Of a DNA stretch of 64,000 bases, positions 27,674 through 37,071 are shown one piece after another. The notes under the pieces are model-generated. The model did not search any database, was not told the DNA's origin, and saw only the letters and a list, made by a program, of their open reading frames with translations. A program made the translations under genes and the position numbers. This DNA comes from an uncultured Sinobacteraceae bacterium (GTDB lineage: Bacteria; Pseudomonadota; Gammaproteobacteria; Nevskiales; Nevskiaceae): assembly GCA_903822975.1 (NCBI GenBank), contig CAIJRD010000007.1, positions 1 to 64,000 of the forward strand. Direction: 5' to 3'. How positions within the stretch are numbered: the stretch's first letter is position 1; the number at the start of each line of letters is the position of its first letter.

Positions 27674-27838
27674 AGGGGCGACTGCTTGTGCGGCCGATTC
27701 GAAACCGCACCCGACGGGCGACCGATTCGAAACCTGATTGGGGGTAGCCATTCGGGTGGCGATCGGGCGGCCCGCATCCATCGCGGCGGCGGCGTCGTAG
27801 AATGGCTCCGTAGTCAAGGAAGACAGGGGAGAAAGATC

Positions 27839-28555
27839 GTGGAAAAGGTCATGTATCTGGTCTGGCGCCAGCCGGGCCAGACTAGAGATGCGTTCGCACA
27901 GCGCTTGCGTACACAGCTGGCCGCACCGCTGCAGCTCGCAGGCGTTCGGGCATTGCAGGTGAACGTTGCCGATGCGGACGTGGAACCGGCGGCCAAGCTC
28001 AAGCAGACGCATACCGATCCGCCGATCGAGGCCATCGTCAGCGTCTGGGTCGACAGCGCGATCGCCCACCTGCGCGCGCCGGTGGATCGCATCATCGCCG
28101 AACACGGTCGCGCCACGGCGGCCTATCTGGTGACCGAATCCCAGCCGCTACGTAATAAGAAGCATCCGCCGCATATCGGCATGCGCACCGAAGGCTTCGC
28201 CCAGGTTGCTTTGTTGAAGCGACCTGCGCGGCTTGCGGCGCACGAGTGGCTCGACATCTGGCACAACCATCACACCCAGGTTGCGATCGAAACTCAATCG
28301 ACTTTCGAGTACACCCAGAATGTTGTCGTGCGCAGCCTGAGCGCCGGCGCACCGGTGTTCGATGCGATCGTCGAGGAATGCTTCCCGGCCACGGCGATGA
28401 CCGACCCCTACACGTTTTTCGACGCCCCCGGCGACGAGGCGAAATTCCAGCGCAATCTCGCACGCATGATGGACAGCGTCGGACGCTTCCTCGATCTCGG
28501 CACGATCGATGTGGTCCCGACCAGCCAGTTCCGGCTCTACTCGCAGATCGGATAG
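27839..28555 (+). CDS. EthD-domain protein, two EthD-like repeats
   Basis: The 238-residue protein seems to contain two dimeric alpha/beta-barrel (EthD) modules: the first near 1-100 (MYLVWRQPG) and the second near 110-225 (VALLKRPARLAAHEWLDIWHNHHT). The KRPxxSxEEFxxxWxxxH-like motif with conserved Trp-His is clear in the second. EthD proteins take part in degradation of ethers and other hydrophobic compounds, but their chemistry is unknown. I chose the GTG at 27839, which has GGGGAG upstream; ATG at 27851 is the alternative. It is the last gene of the DUF1214 run. Confidence 0.83.
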   Translation: MEKVMYLVWRQPGQTRDAFAQRLRTQLAAPLQLAGVRALQVNVADADVEPAAKLKQTHTDPPIEAIVSVWVDSAIAHLRAPVDRIIAEHGRATAAYLVTESQPLRNKKHPPHIGMRTEGFAQVALLKRPARLAAHEWLDIWHNHHTQVAIETQSTFEYTQNVVVRSLSAGAPVFDAIVEECFPATAMTDPYTFFDAPGDEAKFQRNLARMMDSVGRFLDLGTIDVVPTSQFRLYSQIG

Positions 28556-28922
28556 CCCGAACGCTGCGGGCGACGTTTCGTCTGCGACGTCGCAGGCTAG
28601 ATCGATTCGCACGCGAACCTGTCGTGCGGACGTAACGCCCTTAGGCGTCGCGGTCGCGCCCTGCTCCGCGTGCCGCAGCTTCGATTCGCCTTCGTGATCA
28701 GATCGCTTCGCTCGCCTCCGTGTCGTGCGGACATCGCGCCCTTAGGCATCGAGGTCACGCCCTGCTCCGCTCGACGCACCGTCGATCGTGTCGATATCAC
28801 TTCGCCCGGATTTGCGACATCGATGCGGCGGCGCGGTCGCAAACGCTGCGCATTTGTGTGCCCCACGCGCGACGCTGCCGATTGGGAATGCCTAGAATGG
28901 CGCGCGACGAACTGGAGCTTTG
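28556..28922. other. Gap before transaldolase with a duplicated 50-bp element
   Basis: It holds the pair of direct repeats listed separately and, at its right end, the transaldolase ribosome site. No gene is supported; the frames on the minus strand are not conserved between the two repeat copies. Confidence 0.5.
28620..28770. repeat. Imperfect 50-bp direct repeat, two copies 101 bp apart
   Basis: Copies at 28620-28669 and 28721-28770 agree at 44 of 50 positions. Each starts TGTCGTGCGGAC and ends CGCCCTGCTCCGC, with the shared core CGCCCTTAGGC. The differences would change amino acids in every frame, which argues against coding. This looks like a dispersed intergenic repeat family rather than a mobile element. 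Confidence 0.85.
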
Positions 28923-30002
28923 ATGAACGCGACACGACAGCTGCACGAACTCGGCCAGAGTCTGTGGCTCGACAACATCACCCGGGCCTTGCTCGATAGC
29001 GGCACGCTGGCGCGCTACATCCGCGAGTTGTCGGTGACCGGGCTGACGTCGAATCCAACCATCTTCGACCAGGCGATCCGCAACAGCAGCGACTACGATG
29101 CCGCGATCCGCGAGAAGGCCCGAACGGATGTCAGCGACGAAGCGCTGTTCTTCGAACTGGCGATTGCGGATCTCAGTCGGGCAGCCGCGCTGTTTCTGCC
29201 AGTGCATCAGGACAGCAGCGGCGTCGATGGCTGGGTGTCACTCGAAGTCTCCCCCTTGCTGGCGCATGACGCCGCAGGCACGGTGGCCAGCGCGCTGGCG
29301 CTGCATCGACAGGCCGCCTGCCCGAATCTCTACATCAAGATTCCCGGTACGCCAGAAGGCCTGATCGCGATCGAGGAATGTATCTTTGCCGGTGTTCCGG
29401 TCAACGTGACACTGCTGTTTTCGTGTGCGCAAACCCTCGCAGCCGCAGAGGCCTATCTGCGCGGCATCGAGCGGCGTGTGGCCGCCGGTCTCGACGCCCA
29501 CGTGCAATCGGTGGCCTCACTCTTCATCAGCCGCTGGGATGTTGCGGTCAAAGACAAGCTGCCTTCGGAGTTGTCGAACCGTCTCGGCATCGCAGTGGCA
29601 CAGCAGACCTACCACCGCGCACAGGCACTGTATTCGAGTGCCCGCTGGCTCAAGCTGAGCGTGGCCGGCGCACTGCCGCAGCAACTGCTGTGGGCCAGCA
29701 CTGGCGTCAAGGACGCCGGCTTGCGCGACACCGCCTACGTTGAAGCGCTCGCCGCGCCGCGCACCATCAACACCATGCCGGAAAAAACCCTGCTCGCGTT
29801 TGCCGATCATGGCCACCTCGGCGCACCGATGAACCCGGACGACGACGCCGCAGCGCGGCTCGCACAATTCAGCGCAGCGGGCATCGATATCGATGCGCTT
29901 GCGTTACGACTGCAGCAAGAAGGCGCGCAGTCGTTCGAGAAGTCCTGGCATGAGTTGATCGGCTGCATTCATCGGAAACGGGCGGAGCTGCTGCCCGCTT
30001 AA
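28923..30002 (+). CDS. tal: Transaldolase
   Basis: The 359-residue cytosolic enzyme of the non-oxidative pentose phosphate pathway moves a dihydroxyacetone unit between sugar phosphates. The catalytic Lys139 lies in YIKIPGTPEG and the N-terminal SVTGLTSNPTIFD motif is typical. Its length and features match the long class that is sometimes fused to phosphoglucose isomerase, but here it stands alone. I use the ATG at 28923; a TTG one codon earlier is possible. GGAG lies 7 bp upstream. Confidence 0.93.
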   Translation: MNATRQLHELGQSLWLDNITRALLDSGTLARYIRELSVTGLTSNPTIFDQAIRNSSDYDAAIREKARTDVSDEALFFELAIADLSRAAALFLPVHQDSSGVDGWVSLEVSPLLAHDAAGTVASALALHRQAACPNLYIKIPGTPEGLIAIEECIFAGVPVNVTLLFSCAQTLAAAEAYLRGIERRVAAGLDAHVQSVASLFISRWDVAVKDKLPSELSNRLGIAVAQQTYHRAQALYSSARWLKLSVAGALPQQLLWASTGVKDAGLRDTAYVEALAAPRTINTMPEKTLLAFADHGHLGAPMNPDDDAAARLAQFSAAGIDIDALALRLQQEGAQSFEKSWHELIGCIHRKRAELLPA

Positions 30003-30224
30003 TTGATCGGACGCCGTACAACCGCAATCGATAACGCCCGACTCTCGCCGCCGCGACTAGTGCCGTACCACTGGATTTCGGTTCAACGCGCGCAGCCTGC
30101 AGTGGTGCGCGCGAGACAGCGACACCTGCTGGTTTTCGTCGCCGCTGCGCCGTCTCGCGCGATACTGCGACGCCCGCGTCCCGCTCGGATGATGCGGACC
30201 GTCTCGCCTAGCCGTTGATTTGCC

Positions 30225-31532
30225 ATGTCCGCTCCCACCATCATCGATTCGACCGCGCGGTCCATCACCGCACCGCATCCGGCGCGAATTGCCTTCGCCA
30301 GCTTCATCGGCACCGCGATCGAGTTCTACGACTTCTACATCTACGCCACCGCGGCGGCGTTGGTGATCGGTCCCTTGTACTTTCCGCAAGTGTCGGCATC
30401 GGCGCAGGCACTGTCCGCGTTCGCGACCTTCGGCATCGCGTTCTTTGCACGGCCGGTCGGATCGTTCGTATTCGGACACTTCGGCGATCGTCGCGGCCGC
30501 AAGACCACGCTGGTCGCTTCGCTGATCCTGATGGGTGTGTGCACCACGCTGATTGGTCTGGTCCCCGACTACGGCTCGATCGGTGCCGCAGCACCGGTGC
30601 TGTTGTGCTTGCTGCGCTTCGGTCAGGGCTTCGGTCTGGGCGGCGAATGGGGCGGCGCGGCCCTGCTGGCGGTGGAGCATGCACCGGCCGGTCGACGCGG
30701 CTGGTACGGCATGTTCCCGCAACTGGGGCCTTCGGTGGGTTTTCTCGTCGCGAACGGCCTGTTCTTTGGTCTCGCCCTGACGTTGACCGATGCGCAGTTT
30801 CGCAGTTGGGGCTGGCGCGTGCCCTTTCTGCTGAGCGCCGTGCTGGTCGCAGTTGGTCTCTACGTACGCTTGAAGATTGCGGAAACGCCGGCATTCCGCA
30901 CACTGAGTGCGCGCGGCGCACAACTGCGACTGCCGCTGCTGGAATTGCTTGCGAAGCACTGGCGACCGATGCTGCTCGGCGCCTTGGCAATGATGGTTTG
31001 CTACACGCTGTTCTACATCGCCACGGTCTATGCGCTGTCCTACGGTGTAGCGACACTGCACTACAGCCGAGAACGCTTCCTGGCGCTGCTGTGCGGCGCC
31101 GTGTTGTTCATGCTCGGGGCTACACCGCTATCGGCCTGGGCGAGTGATCGCTTCGGCCGTCGTCCGGTACTGATCTGCGGCAGCATCACTGCCCTGCTGT
31201 CCGGGTTCACGCTGGCCCCTCTGCTGGGCGCCGGAACGGATTTGTCGGTGGCGACGTTTCTGGCACTGGAGTTGTTCCTGATGGGCATCAACTTCGCGCC
31301 GATGGGCGCGCTGCTGCCGGAATTGTTCCCGGCGGCGGTGCGCTACACCGGCGCCGGACTTGCCTACAGTCTGGGCGGCATACTTGGGGCCTCGATAACG
31401 CCCTATGTCGCGCAACTGCTCGCTGCACGCGGCGGTCTGACTTGGGTCGGCGCCTACGTATCGAGTATCGCCTTGATCAGTCTGATCAGCGTGCTGTGTC
31501 TGCGCGAAACGAGCGAACGCAGCCTCGGCTGA
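30225..31532 (+). CDS. MFS transporter, metabolite:H+ symporter (MHS) type
   Basis: The 435-residue protein has twelve predicted membrane spans. MHS features are the first span with IGTAIEFYDFYIYATAAAL, the GHFGDRRGRKTTL loop and RFGQGFGLGGEWGGA in helix 4. Relatives include ShiA, KgtP, ProP and YhjE, which import organic acids or betaines with protons. The substrate cannot be read from the sequence. There is no strong ribosome site. It is single, after tal with a 222-bp gap, and faces a convergent gene across a shared terminator. Confidence 0.9.
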   Translation: MSAPTIIDSTARSITAPHPARIAFASFIGTAIEFYDFYIYATAAALVIGPLYFPQVSASAQALSAFATFGIAFFARPVGSFVFGHFGDRRGRKTTLVASLILMGVCTTLIGLVPDYGSIGAAAPVLLCLLRFGQGFGLGGEWGGAALLAVEHAPAGRRGWYGMFPQLGPSVGFLVANGLFFGLALTLTDAQFRSWGWRVPFLLSAVLVAVGLYVRLKIAETPAFRTLSARGAQLRLPLLELLAKHWRPMLLGALAMMVCYTLFYIATVYALSYGVATLHYSRERFLALLCGAVLFMLGATPLSAWASDRFGRRPVLICGSITALLSGFTLAPLLGAGTDLSVATFLALELFLMGINFAPMGALLPELFPAAVRYTGAGLAYSLGGILGASITPYVAQLLAARGGLTWVGAYVSSIALISLISVLCLRETSERSLG

Positions 31533-31650
31533 TTCAACGCGACAAACGTGGTCAAGGGGCGGGCGCGAACTTCTGGCGTCCATCTTGTTCAGCGGAATTT
31601 GCGTGAGGACGACTGGCTCGGGCGCAGATCCCGGCTTCGTCCGGAAACGA

Positions 31651-31676
31651 CAAAGGCGGCCCTGAGGCCGCCTTTG
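31651..31676. terminator. Hairpin between convergent genes
   Basis: A perfect 11-bp stem CAAAGGCGGCC/GGCCGCCTTTG has a CTGA loop. The stem itself contributes short A and T runs, so it can serve both the transporter gene (plus) and the Asn/Gly-rich gene (minus). Confidence 0.75.
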
Positions 31677-31753
31677 TGTACCGATTGCAATCTACGCTTG
31701 GATCTCGGCGTTAGATGTCGCGCGTGGATCGCGTGCCGGCTCGGAAAACCGCT

Positions 31754-32668
31754 TTACGGGTGCGTGGTATTGGTCGACGTAGTCGTCACGACCGGTGCGC
31801 CGCCGCCGGGCGGAACCGTCCGCGTGACCGTGCTGCCGCTGCTGACGCCGGCTGCGTTGATGCCATTGACGCTGAGCGAACTGTTGACGCCCTGGCCAAT
31901 GCCAGCCGTGGTCGTGCTGCTGCGCTGCAGGCTGCCATTCGGCCCGGTGACGCTGCCATTGACGCTGCGGTTCAAAGAAGTCGGCGAGCCATTCAGGTTG
32001 ACCGTGCGGGTGCCGCTATTGCCGTTGACGTCGGTGAATGACGTCGTTCGTTGATCGGTGAGGCTGCCGCCACCCGCTTTGCCGCTGCCGATGGTTGTCG
32101 ACGTTGCGCCATTGGCGCCGGTGCGCGTTGCGGTATTGCTGAAGGTGCCGTTGGCGTTTTCGGTGTACTGCTTGTTGACCGTGCCGCCGTTCGCGGTCTC
32201 GCGCGTCACGTCGTAGGTCTTTACGCCGTTGGCGTTGTTGTAGGTTTTGTCGACACTGCCGCCACTGGCGAAAGTCTTCTGTGAGCTGGCATCGACCGCG
32301 CCCGTGGCGCTGCGGTTATAGGTCTTGTCCGCCGAAAATCCATTCGAGGCGTTGCGGTTGACTTGCGCACTGGCGCTGCCATCGGCATTACGCACCGCGC
32401 TGTTCTGCGCGTTGTAGCTGCCATTTGGGCCGGAAATCTTGTTTTCGTGTTGCAGCATGCCGCTGCCGTCTGCATTGCGCTGGCCAATGGTCGACGACTG
32501 CTGACGGACGTCGGCCGCGGGCGCAGCATTGTTCTGGCGCCTTGCCATGAAACCGTGACCATTGGCACTGCGGTCTTTGCGCTGGAACAAGCCGGCGTCG
32601 GAAGTGGTGCTGATCAGCAGAACGCTGACCGCGAGAGTTGAGTGCAATAGAACCCGAAGATTATTCAT
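31754..32668 (-). CDS. Secreted low-complexity Asn/Gly/Ser/Thr-rich protein
   Basis: The 304-residue product starts at an ATG with GGGGA upstream and has a signal peptide ending TTSDAG. The mature part is about half Asn, Gly, Ser and Thr, with loosely repeated elements such as NADGSG/NADGSA, TYNRSATGAVD/TYNNANGVKTYD and NANGTFSNTATRTG, roughly every 15-20 residues. No domain is recognised. Composition and export suggest an extracellular or surface matrix protein, but that is inference. It is divergent from icd over a 476-bp gap. Confidence 0.75.
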   Translation of the reverse strand: MNNLRVLLHSTLAVSVLLISTTSDAGLFQRKDRSANGHGFMARRQNNAAPAADVRQQSSTIGQRNADGSGMLQHENKISGPNGSYNAQNSAVRNADGSASAQVNRNASNGFSADKTYNRSATGAVDASSQKTFASGGSVDKTYNNANGVKTYDVTRETANGGTVNKQYTENANGTFSNTATRTGANGATSTTIGSGKAGGGSLTDQRTTSFTDVNGNSGTRTVNLNGSPTSLNRSVNGSVTGPNGSLQRSSTTTAGIGQGVNSSLSVNGINAAGVSSGSTVTRTVPPGGGAPVVTTTSTNTTHP

Positions 32669-33144
32669 GGTGATTCCCCGTCTGATCGTTTCAAGGCGAC
32701 GTTTGTTGCCGGATGGCCACACTGCGCAGCTATCGAAATGGAACGCTACGCCGCGTGTCTGAACTCTGGCTGAACCAAATGACGCTCCTGAGTAGCGACC
32801 GACGACGGGTGTGTTCTACCGGTCAAACCCTTGGTCCGCCAGCAAACATAAGCACGTTCGAGGCGCTGACTCGGCATGGATTCTTTCCCGCAGGGCAATC
32901 AATCCTTTGCGCTAGACTTGAAGCCAGATTGATTCATTGGAGCGCACGCGTAACATAGGGTCAGGAGCCCCGCTGCATGGTTCGTCGAGAGCGCCGAACG
33001 CTGCAGTAGAAGAGTCTAAAACACGCCACGCAAACCGAATTTCGTGACAGCCTCAGCAGATGCGAGTGCACTGGGCCGGCCAGATCCGGCGACGAGTCGC
33101 ACCTCGATCGGCGGGGCTATGGCAACCCATAAAGGACCCCCATC
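32669..33144. other. Divergent promoter region of the secreted protein and icd
   Basis: No gene is supported. The lower-GC middle (32820-32960) is the likely place for the icd promoter. The icd ribosome site (AAAGGA) is at the right end. Confidence 0.45.
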
Positions 33145-35382
33145 ATGAGCACCCAACAGCCGACGATCATCTACACGCTGACGGACGAGGCCCCGCTGCT
33201 TGCGACCCGTGCGTTTCTGCCGATCGTGCGTGCGTTCGTCGAACCCGCCGGCATCAAGATCACCACCAGCGACATCTCGCTGGCGGCGCGCATTCTTGGC
33301 GAATTTCCAGACTTCCTCACCGAAAACCAGCGCGTGCCGGACAACCTTGCAGAGCTCGGCCGGCTGACGCTTCTGCCCGATACCAACATCATCAAGCTGC
33401 CCAACATCAGCGCTTCGGTGCACCAGCTGGTCAACGCGATCAAGGAACTGCAAGCCAAAGGCTTCAAGATTCCGGATTATCCGGAAGACCCGAAGACCGA
33501 AGCCGAAAAGAGCGTGCGTGCGCGTTACGCGAAGTGCCTCGGCAGCGCGGTCAATCCGGTGCTGCGTGAAGGCAACTCCGATCGCCGCGCGCCGAATGCG
33601 GTGAAGAACTATGCCCGCAAGCATCCGCACAGCATGGGCGAATGGAGCATGGCCTCGCGCACGCACGTCGCACACATGCGCCACGGCGATTTCTATCACG
33701 GCGAGAAGTCGATGACGCTCGACCGCGCACGCGATGTGCGCATGGAGCTGGTCACCAAAAGCGGCAAGTCGGTGGTGTTGAAACCGAAAGTCGCGCTGCT
33801 CGATGGCGAGATCATCGACAGCATGTTCATGAGCAAGAAAGCGCTGTGCGAATTCTACGAACAGCAGATGGAAGACGCGCGCAAGACCGGCATGATGTTC
33901 TCCTTACACGTCAAGGCGACGATGATGAAGGTGTCGCATCCCATCGTGTTCGGTCACGCCGTGCGCATCTTCTACAAAGAGGCGTTCGAGAAACACGGCA
34001 AGCTGTTCGAGGAACTCGGCGTCAACGTCAACAACGGCCTGGTCAACCTCTACGATAAGCTCGAGAACTTGCCAAGCTCGAAGCGTGAAGAGATCGTCCG
34101 CGACCTGCACGCCTGTCACGAGCACCGCCCCGAACTGGCGATGGTCGATTCGGCCAAGGGCATTTCCAACCTGCACGCGCCGAACGACGTTATCGTCGAT
34201 GCGTCAATGCCCGCGATGATCCGCATCGGCGGCAAGATGTGGGGTGCCGATGGCAAGCCGAAGGACACCAAGGCGGTAATCCCCGAAAGCACTTTCGCCC
34301 GCATCTATCAGGAGATGATCAACTTCTGCAAGACCAACGGCAATTTCGATCCGGTCACCATGGGCACCGTGCCGAACGTCGGCCTGATGGCGCAGCAGGC
34401 CGAAGAATACGGCTCGCACGACAAGACTTTTGAAATTCCCGAGGAAGGCGAAGCGCGCATCGTCGACATCGCCAACGGTGATGTGCTGCTGGTGCAGCAT
34501 GTCGAGGCCGGCGACATCTGGCGCATGTGCCAGGTCAAGGACGCGCCGATTCGCGACTGGGTGAAGCTCGCGGTGACCCGCGCACGCAACTCCGGCATGC
34601 CCGCGCTGTTCTGGCTCGACCCTTACCGCCCGCACGAAGCCGAGCTGATCAAGAAGGTCGAGACCTACCTGAAGGACCACGACACAAGCGGACTCGACAT
34701 CAAGATCATGTCGCAAGTGCGTGCGATGCGGTACACACTCGAGCGCGTGATCCGCGGCCTCGATACGATTTCGGTGACCGGCAATATCCTGCGCGACTAT
34801 CTGACCGACCTGTTCCCGATCATGGAACTCGGCACCAGCGCGAAGATGCTGTCGATCGTGCCCTTGATGGCGGGCGGTGGCATGTACGAAACCGGTGCCG
34901 GCGGCTCCGCGCCGAAACACGTCAAGCAACTGGTCGAGGAAAACCATCTGCGCTGGGATTCGCTCGGCGAGTTCATGGCACTCGCGGTGAGCCTCGAAGA
35001 CCTCGGTCTGAAAACCGGCAACGCCCAGGCGACGATCTTGGCCAAGACGCTCGACACGGCCACCGGCAAGCTGCTCGACAACAACAAGAACCCGTCGCCG
35101 AAAACCGGCCAGCTCGACAATCGCGGCAGTCAGTTCTACCTCGCCTTGTACTGGGCGCAGGAGCTGGCCGCGCAATCCGACGACAAGGTGCTGCAAAAGC
35201 GGTTTGCGGCACTGGCGAAAACACTCGGCGAACAGGAGCAGACGATCGCTGCCGAACTGTCCGCAGTGCAGGGCCAGCCGACGGACATCGGCGGCTACTA
35301 CCTGCCGGATATCGAAAAGCTCGACGCCGCGATGCGCCCGAGCAAGACACTCAATGCTGCGCTGAAATCGGTGCACGGCTGA
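33145..35382 (+). CDS. icd: NADP-dependent isocitrate dehydrogenase, monomeric type
   Basis: The 745-residue product has the length and sequence of the monomeric IDH family (as in Azotobacter and Corynebacterium), not the 420-residue dimeric type. Recognisable elements are the opening [34 protein letters not shown] and [20 protein letters not shown], which bind isocitrate and metal, and the terminal [14 protein letters not shown]. It converts isocitrate to 2-oxoglutarate in the citric acid cycle and provides NADPH. It is a single gene that ends in a bidirectional terminator facing tRNA-Leu. Confidence 0.95.
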   Translation: MSTQQPTIIYTLTDEAPLLATRAFLPIVRAFVEPAGIKITTSDISLAARILGEFPDFLTENQRVPDNLAELGRLTLLPDTNIIKLPNISASVHQLVNAIKELQAKGFKIPDYPEDPKTEAEKSVRARYAKCLGSAVNPVLREGNSDRRAPNAVKNYARKHPHSMGEWSMASRTHVAHMRHGDFYHGEKSMTLDRARDVRMELVTKSGKSVVLKPKVALLDGEIIDSMFMSKKALCEFYEQQMEDARKTGMMFSLHVKATMMKVSHPIVFGHAVRIFYKEAFEKHGKLFEELGVNVNNGLVNLYDKLENLPSSKREEIVRDLHACHEHRPELAMVDSAKGISNLHAPNDVIVDASMPAMIRIGGKMWGADGKPKDTKAVIPESTFARIYQEMINFCKTNGNFDPVTMGTVPNVGLMAQQAEEYGSHDKTFEIPEEGEARIVDIANGDVLLVQHVEAGDIWRMCQVKDAPIRDWVKLAVTRARNSGMPALFWLDPYRPHEAELIKKVETYLKDHDTSGLDIKIMSQVRAMRYTLERVIRGLDTISVTGNILRDYLTDLFPIMELGTSAKMLSIVPLMAGGGMYETGAGGSAPKHVKQLVEENHLRWDSLGEFMALAVSLEDLGLKTGNAQATILAKTLDTATGKLLDNNKNPSPKTGQLDNRGSQFYLALYWAQELAAQSDDKVLQKRFAALAKTLGEQEQTIAAELSAVQGQPTDIGGYYLPDIEKLDAAMRPSKTLNAALKSVHG

Positions 35383-35466
35383 TCGCAGTCAGCACGTTTG
35401 CCGGCTGCACACCCGAGGCGATTGGGACCACGCAGCCTCGGCGGACGAGATTTGCAGATGCAACAA

Positions 35467-35491
35467 AAAACCCCGCGAAAGCGGGGTTTTT
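35467..35491. terminator. Bidirectional rho-independent terminator after icd
   Basis: The stem AAAACCCCGC/GCGGGGTTTT with a GAAA tetraloop is followed by T on the plus strand and six A upstream, so it works in both directions: for icd (plus) and for the secG-tRNA-Leu transcript (minus). Confidence 0.92.
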
Positions 35492-35534
35492 CACTTCATC
35501 CGAATGCGCTGAACGAGCTTTCGGATCTGTTGCA

Positions 35535-35619
35535 TGGTGCCGACGCCGAGACTCGAACTCGGACGAGTTTCCCCGCTACCACCTCAAGGTAGTGCGTCTA
35601 CCAATTCCGCCACGTCGGC
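35535..35619 (-). tRNA. leuU: tRNA-Leu(GAG)
   Basis: The cloverleaf is complete: a 7-bp acceptor stem GCCGACG/CGTCGGC, a D-loop with GGTAGACGC, anticodon stem and loop CTACC-TTGAGGT-GGTAG with anticodon GAG, a long type II variable arm, TTCGAGT in the T-loop and an encoded CCA. The position just after secG is the same as leuU in E. coli. Confidence 0.96.
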
Positions 35620-35693
35620 ATATCTTTCAATTCTAAATGCAGTACTGCGTTTTGTCGCTAAAGCGTCGCTAAAGCTATGTCGTTCGAGATCGA

Positions 35694-36149
35694 TTACTGC
35701 GGCGTCTTCGGCGTCTGTGCCGGTGCCGCTGCAGGCGCAGCCGGCTTGGCAGCTTCGTCGGTGACCGGCGCCTTTGCTGCTGGCGTAGTCGGCTGATCGG
35801 CCGGGACTTGAGGCGTAGCCGCTGCGGCGGCACCTTGAGGTGCAGCCGGCGCCGGCACGGTATCGGTTGCCGGAACGGCAACCGCCGGTGCATCGTCGAC
35901 CACGCTACGCACTTCAGTGCGACCGTGCACGACGTACGCCAGCGCCAGGCTCAACAGGAAGAACACGGTGGCCAGCACCGCCGTGGCACGGCTCAAGAAA
36001 TTCGCCGAACCGCGCGAGCCGAACACGGTGCCCGAAGCGCCGCTGCCGAAGGCCGCACCGGCGTCCGCACCCTTGCCCTGCTGGATCAGCACGAGGCCGA
36101 CCAGCGAGACCGAGACCAGCACGTAGAAAACGATCAGTAAGGTATACAT
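35694..36149 (-). CDS. secG: Preprotein translocase subunit SecG
   Basis: The 151-residue inner-membrane protein has the two spans of SecG (about 2-22 and 55-75) joined by the conserved loop with [22 protein letters not shown]. SecG binds SecYE and assists protein export. The C-terminal half (75-151) is a long Ala/Pro/Thr-rich extension, much longer than the roughly 110-residue E. coli protein. It lies 70 bp downstream of tpiA and upstream of tRNA-Leu, the usual order. Confidence 0.94.
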   Translation of the reverse strand: MYTLLIVFYVLVSVSLVGLVLIQQGKGADAGAAFGSGASGTVFGSRGSANFLSRATAVLATVFFLLSLALAYVVHGRTEVRSVVDDAPAVAVPATDTVPAPAAPQGAAAAATPQVPADQPTTPAAKAPVTDEAAKPAAPAAAPAQTPKTPQ

Positions 36150-36219
36150 TGTTCTGTAGTTACCGCGAGGGAACGACTGCTTGATGCCAGCTTGACGCCC
36201 GATTGCACCGCATCCTCAG

Positions 36220-36990
36220 TTACTTGCCGAGACGCTGGGCCGCCGAGCAGATCGCCAGAAAATCTGCCGCTTTCAGCGCAGCGCCACCGATCAAACCACC
36301 ATCGACGTCGCCCATCGCGAAAAGCTCTGCTGCGTTGTCGGCCTTGACGCTGCCGCCGTAAAGAATCCGCAGCGAGTCGGCGATTATAGCATCTCGCTTT
36401 GCGATTTCGCCGCGGAGGAAAGCGTGCACTGCCTGCGCCTGCTCGGGCGATGCGGTGCGGCCGGTGCCGATCGCCCAGACCGGCTCATACGCCAGCACCG
36501 AGTGGGTCAGCGCGGCGATGCCGCAGGCCTGGATCACCGCGTCCAGCTGACGCGCCAGCACTTTTTCGGTGACACCGGCCTCGCGTTCGCCGAGGGTCTC
36601 GCCGACGCAGAGGATCGGCACCAGCCCGGCGGCTTGCGCAGCGGCGAATTTGGCGGCGACACGCGCGTCGTCCTCGCCGTATAAGGCGCGACGCTCGGAG
36701 TGCCCGACAATCACATACCGGCACCCGACTTCCGTCAGCATCGCGCCGAGAATCTCACCGGTAAAGGCGCCGGCCTGAACCTGCTCGCATAGGTTTTGCG
36801 CGCCGAGCAACAGCCGGCTGTCGGCCAATTCGCGGCCGACCGATTCGAGGTACACCGCGGGCGGACACACCAGCATTTCAATCGCGCCGAACTCGGCGGT
36901 CGCCTGCTTCAAGCCGGCAATCAGCGCGCTGTTGGCGGCATAGCTGCCATTCATTTTCCAATTGCCCGCGACCAGATAACGGCGTTGCAT
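36220..36990 (-). CDS. tpiA: Triosephosphate isomerase
   Basis: The 256-residue TIM-barrel enzyme interconverts dihydroxyacetone phosphate and glyceraldehyde 3-phosphate. All catalytic residues are present: Asn10 and Lys12 in AGNWKMNG, His97 in VIVGHSERR and Glu169 in LAYEPVWAIGTG, followed by the phosphate loops YGGSV and IGGAAL. It lies 81 bp downstream of glmM in the same operon-like run. Confidence 0.97.
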   Translation of the reverse strand: MQRRYLVAGNWKMNGSYAANSALIAGLKQATAEFGAIEMLVCPPAVYLESVGRELADSRLLLGAQNLCEQVQAGAFTGEILGAMLTEVGCRYVIVGHSERRALYGEDDARVAAKFAAAQAAGLVPILCVGETLGEREAGVTEKVLARQLDAVIQACGIAALTHSVLAYEPVWAIGTGRTASPEQAQAVHAFLRGEIAKRDAIIADSLRILYGGSVKADNAAELFAMGDVDGGLIGGAALKAADFLAICSAAQRLGK

Positions 36991-37071
36991 GTCTTTCCTC
37001 GTGTGTTCGAAAACGATGGTTGAAATTAAGTTGACAGATGTCGGCGGAGTCAGGCGGATGAACGCGGCCGA

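Noticed and set aside
35398-35764. Short plus-strand frames opposite tRNA-Leu (MVPTPRLELGRVSP type)
   Set aside because: These are the well-known false translations of tRNA genes.
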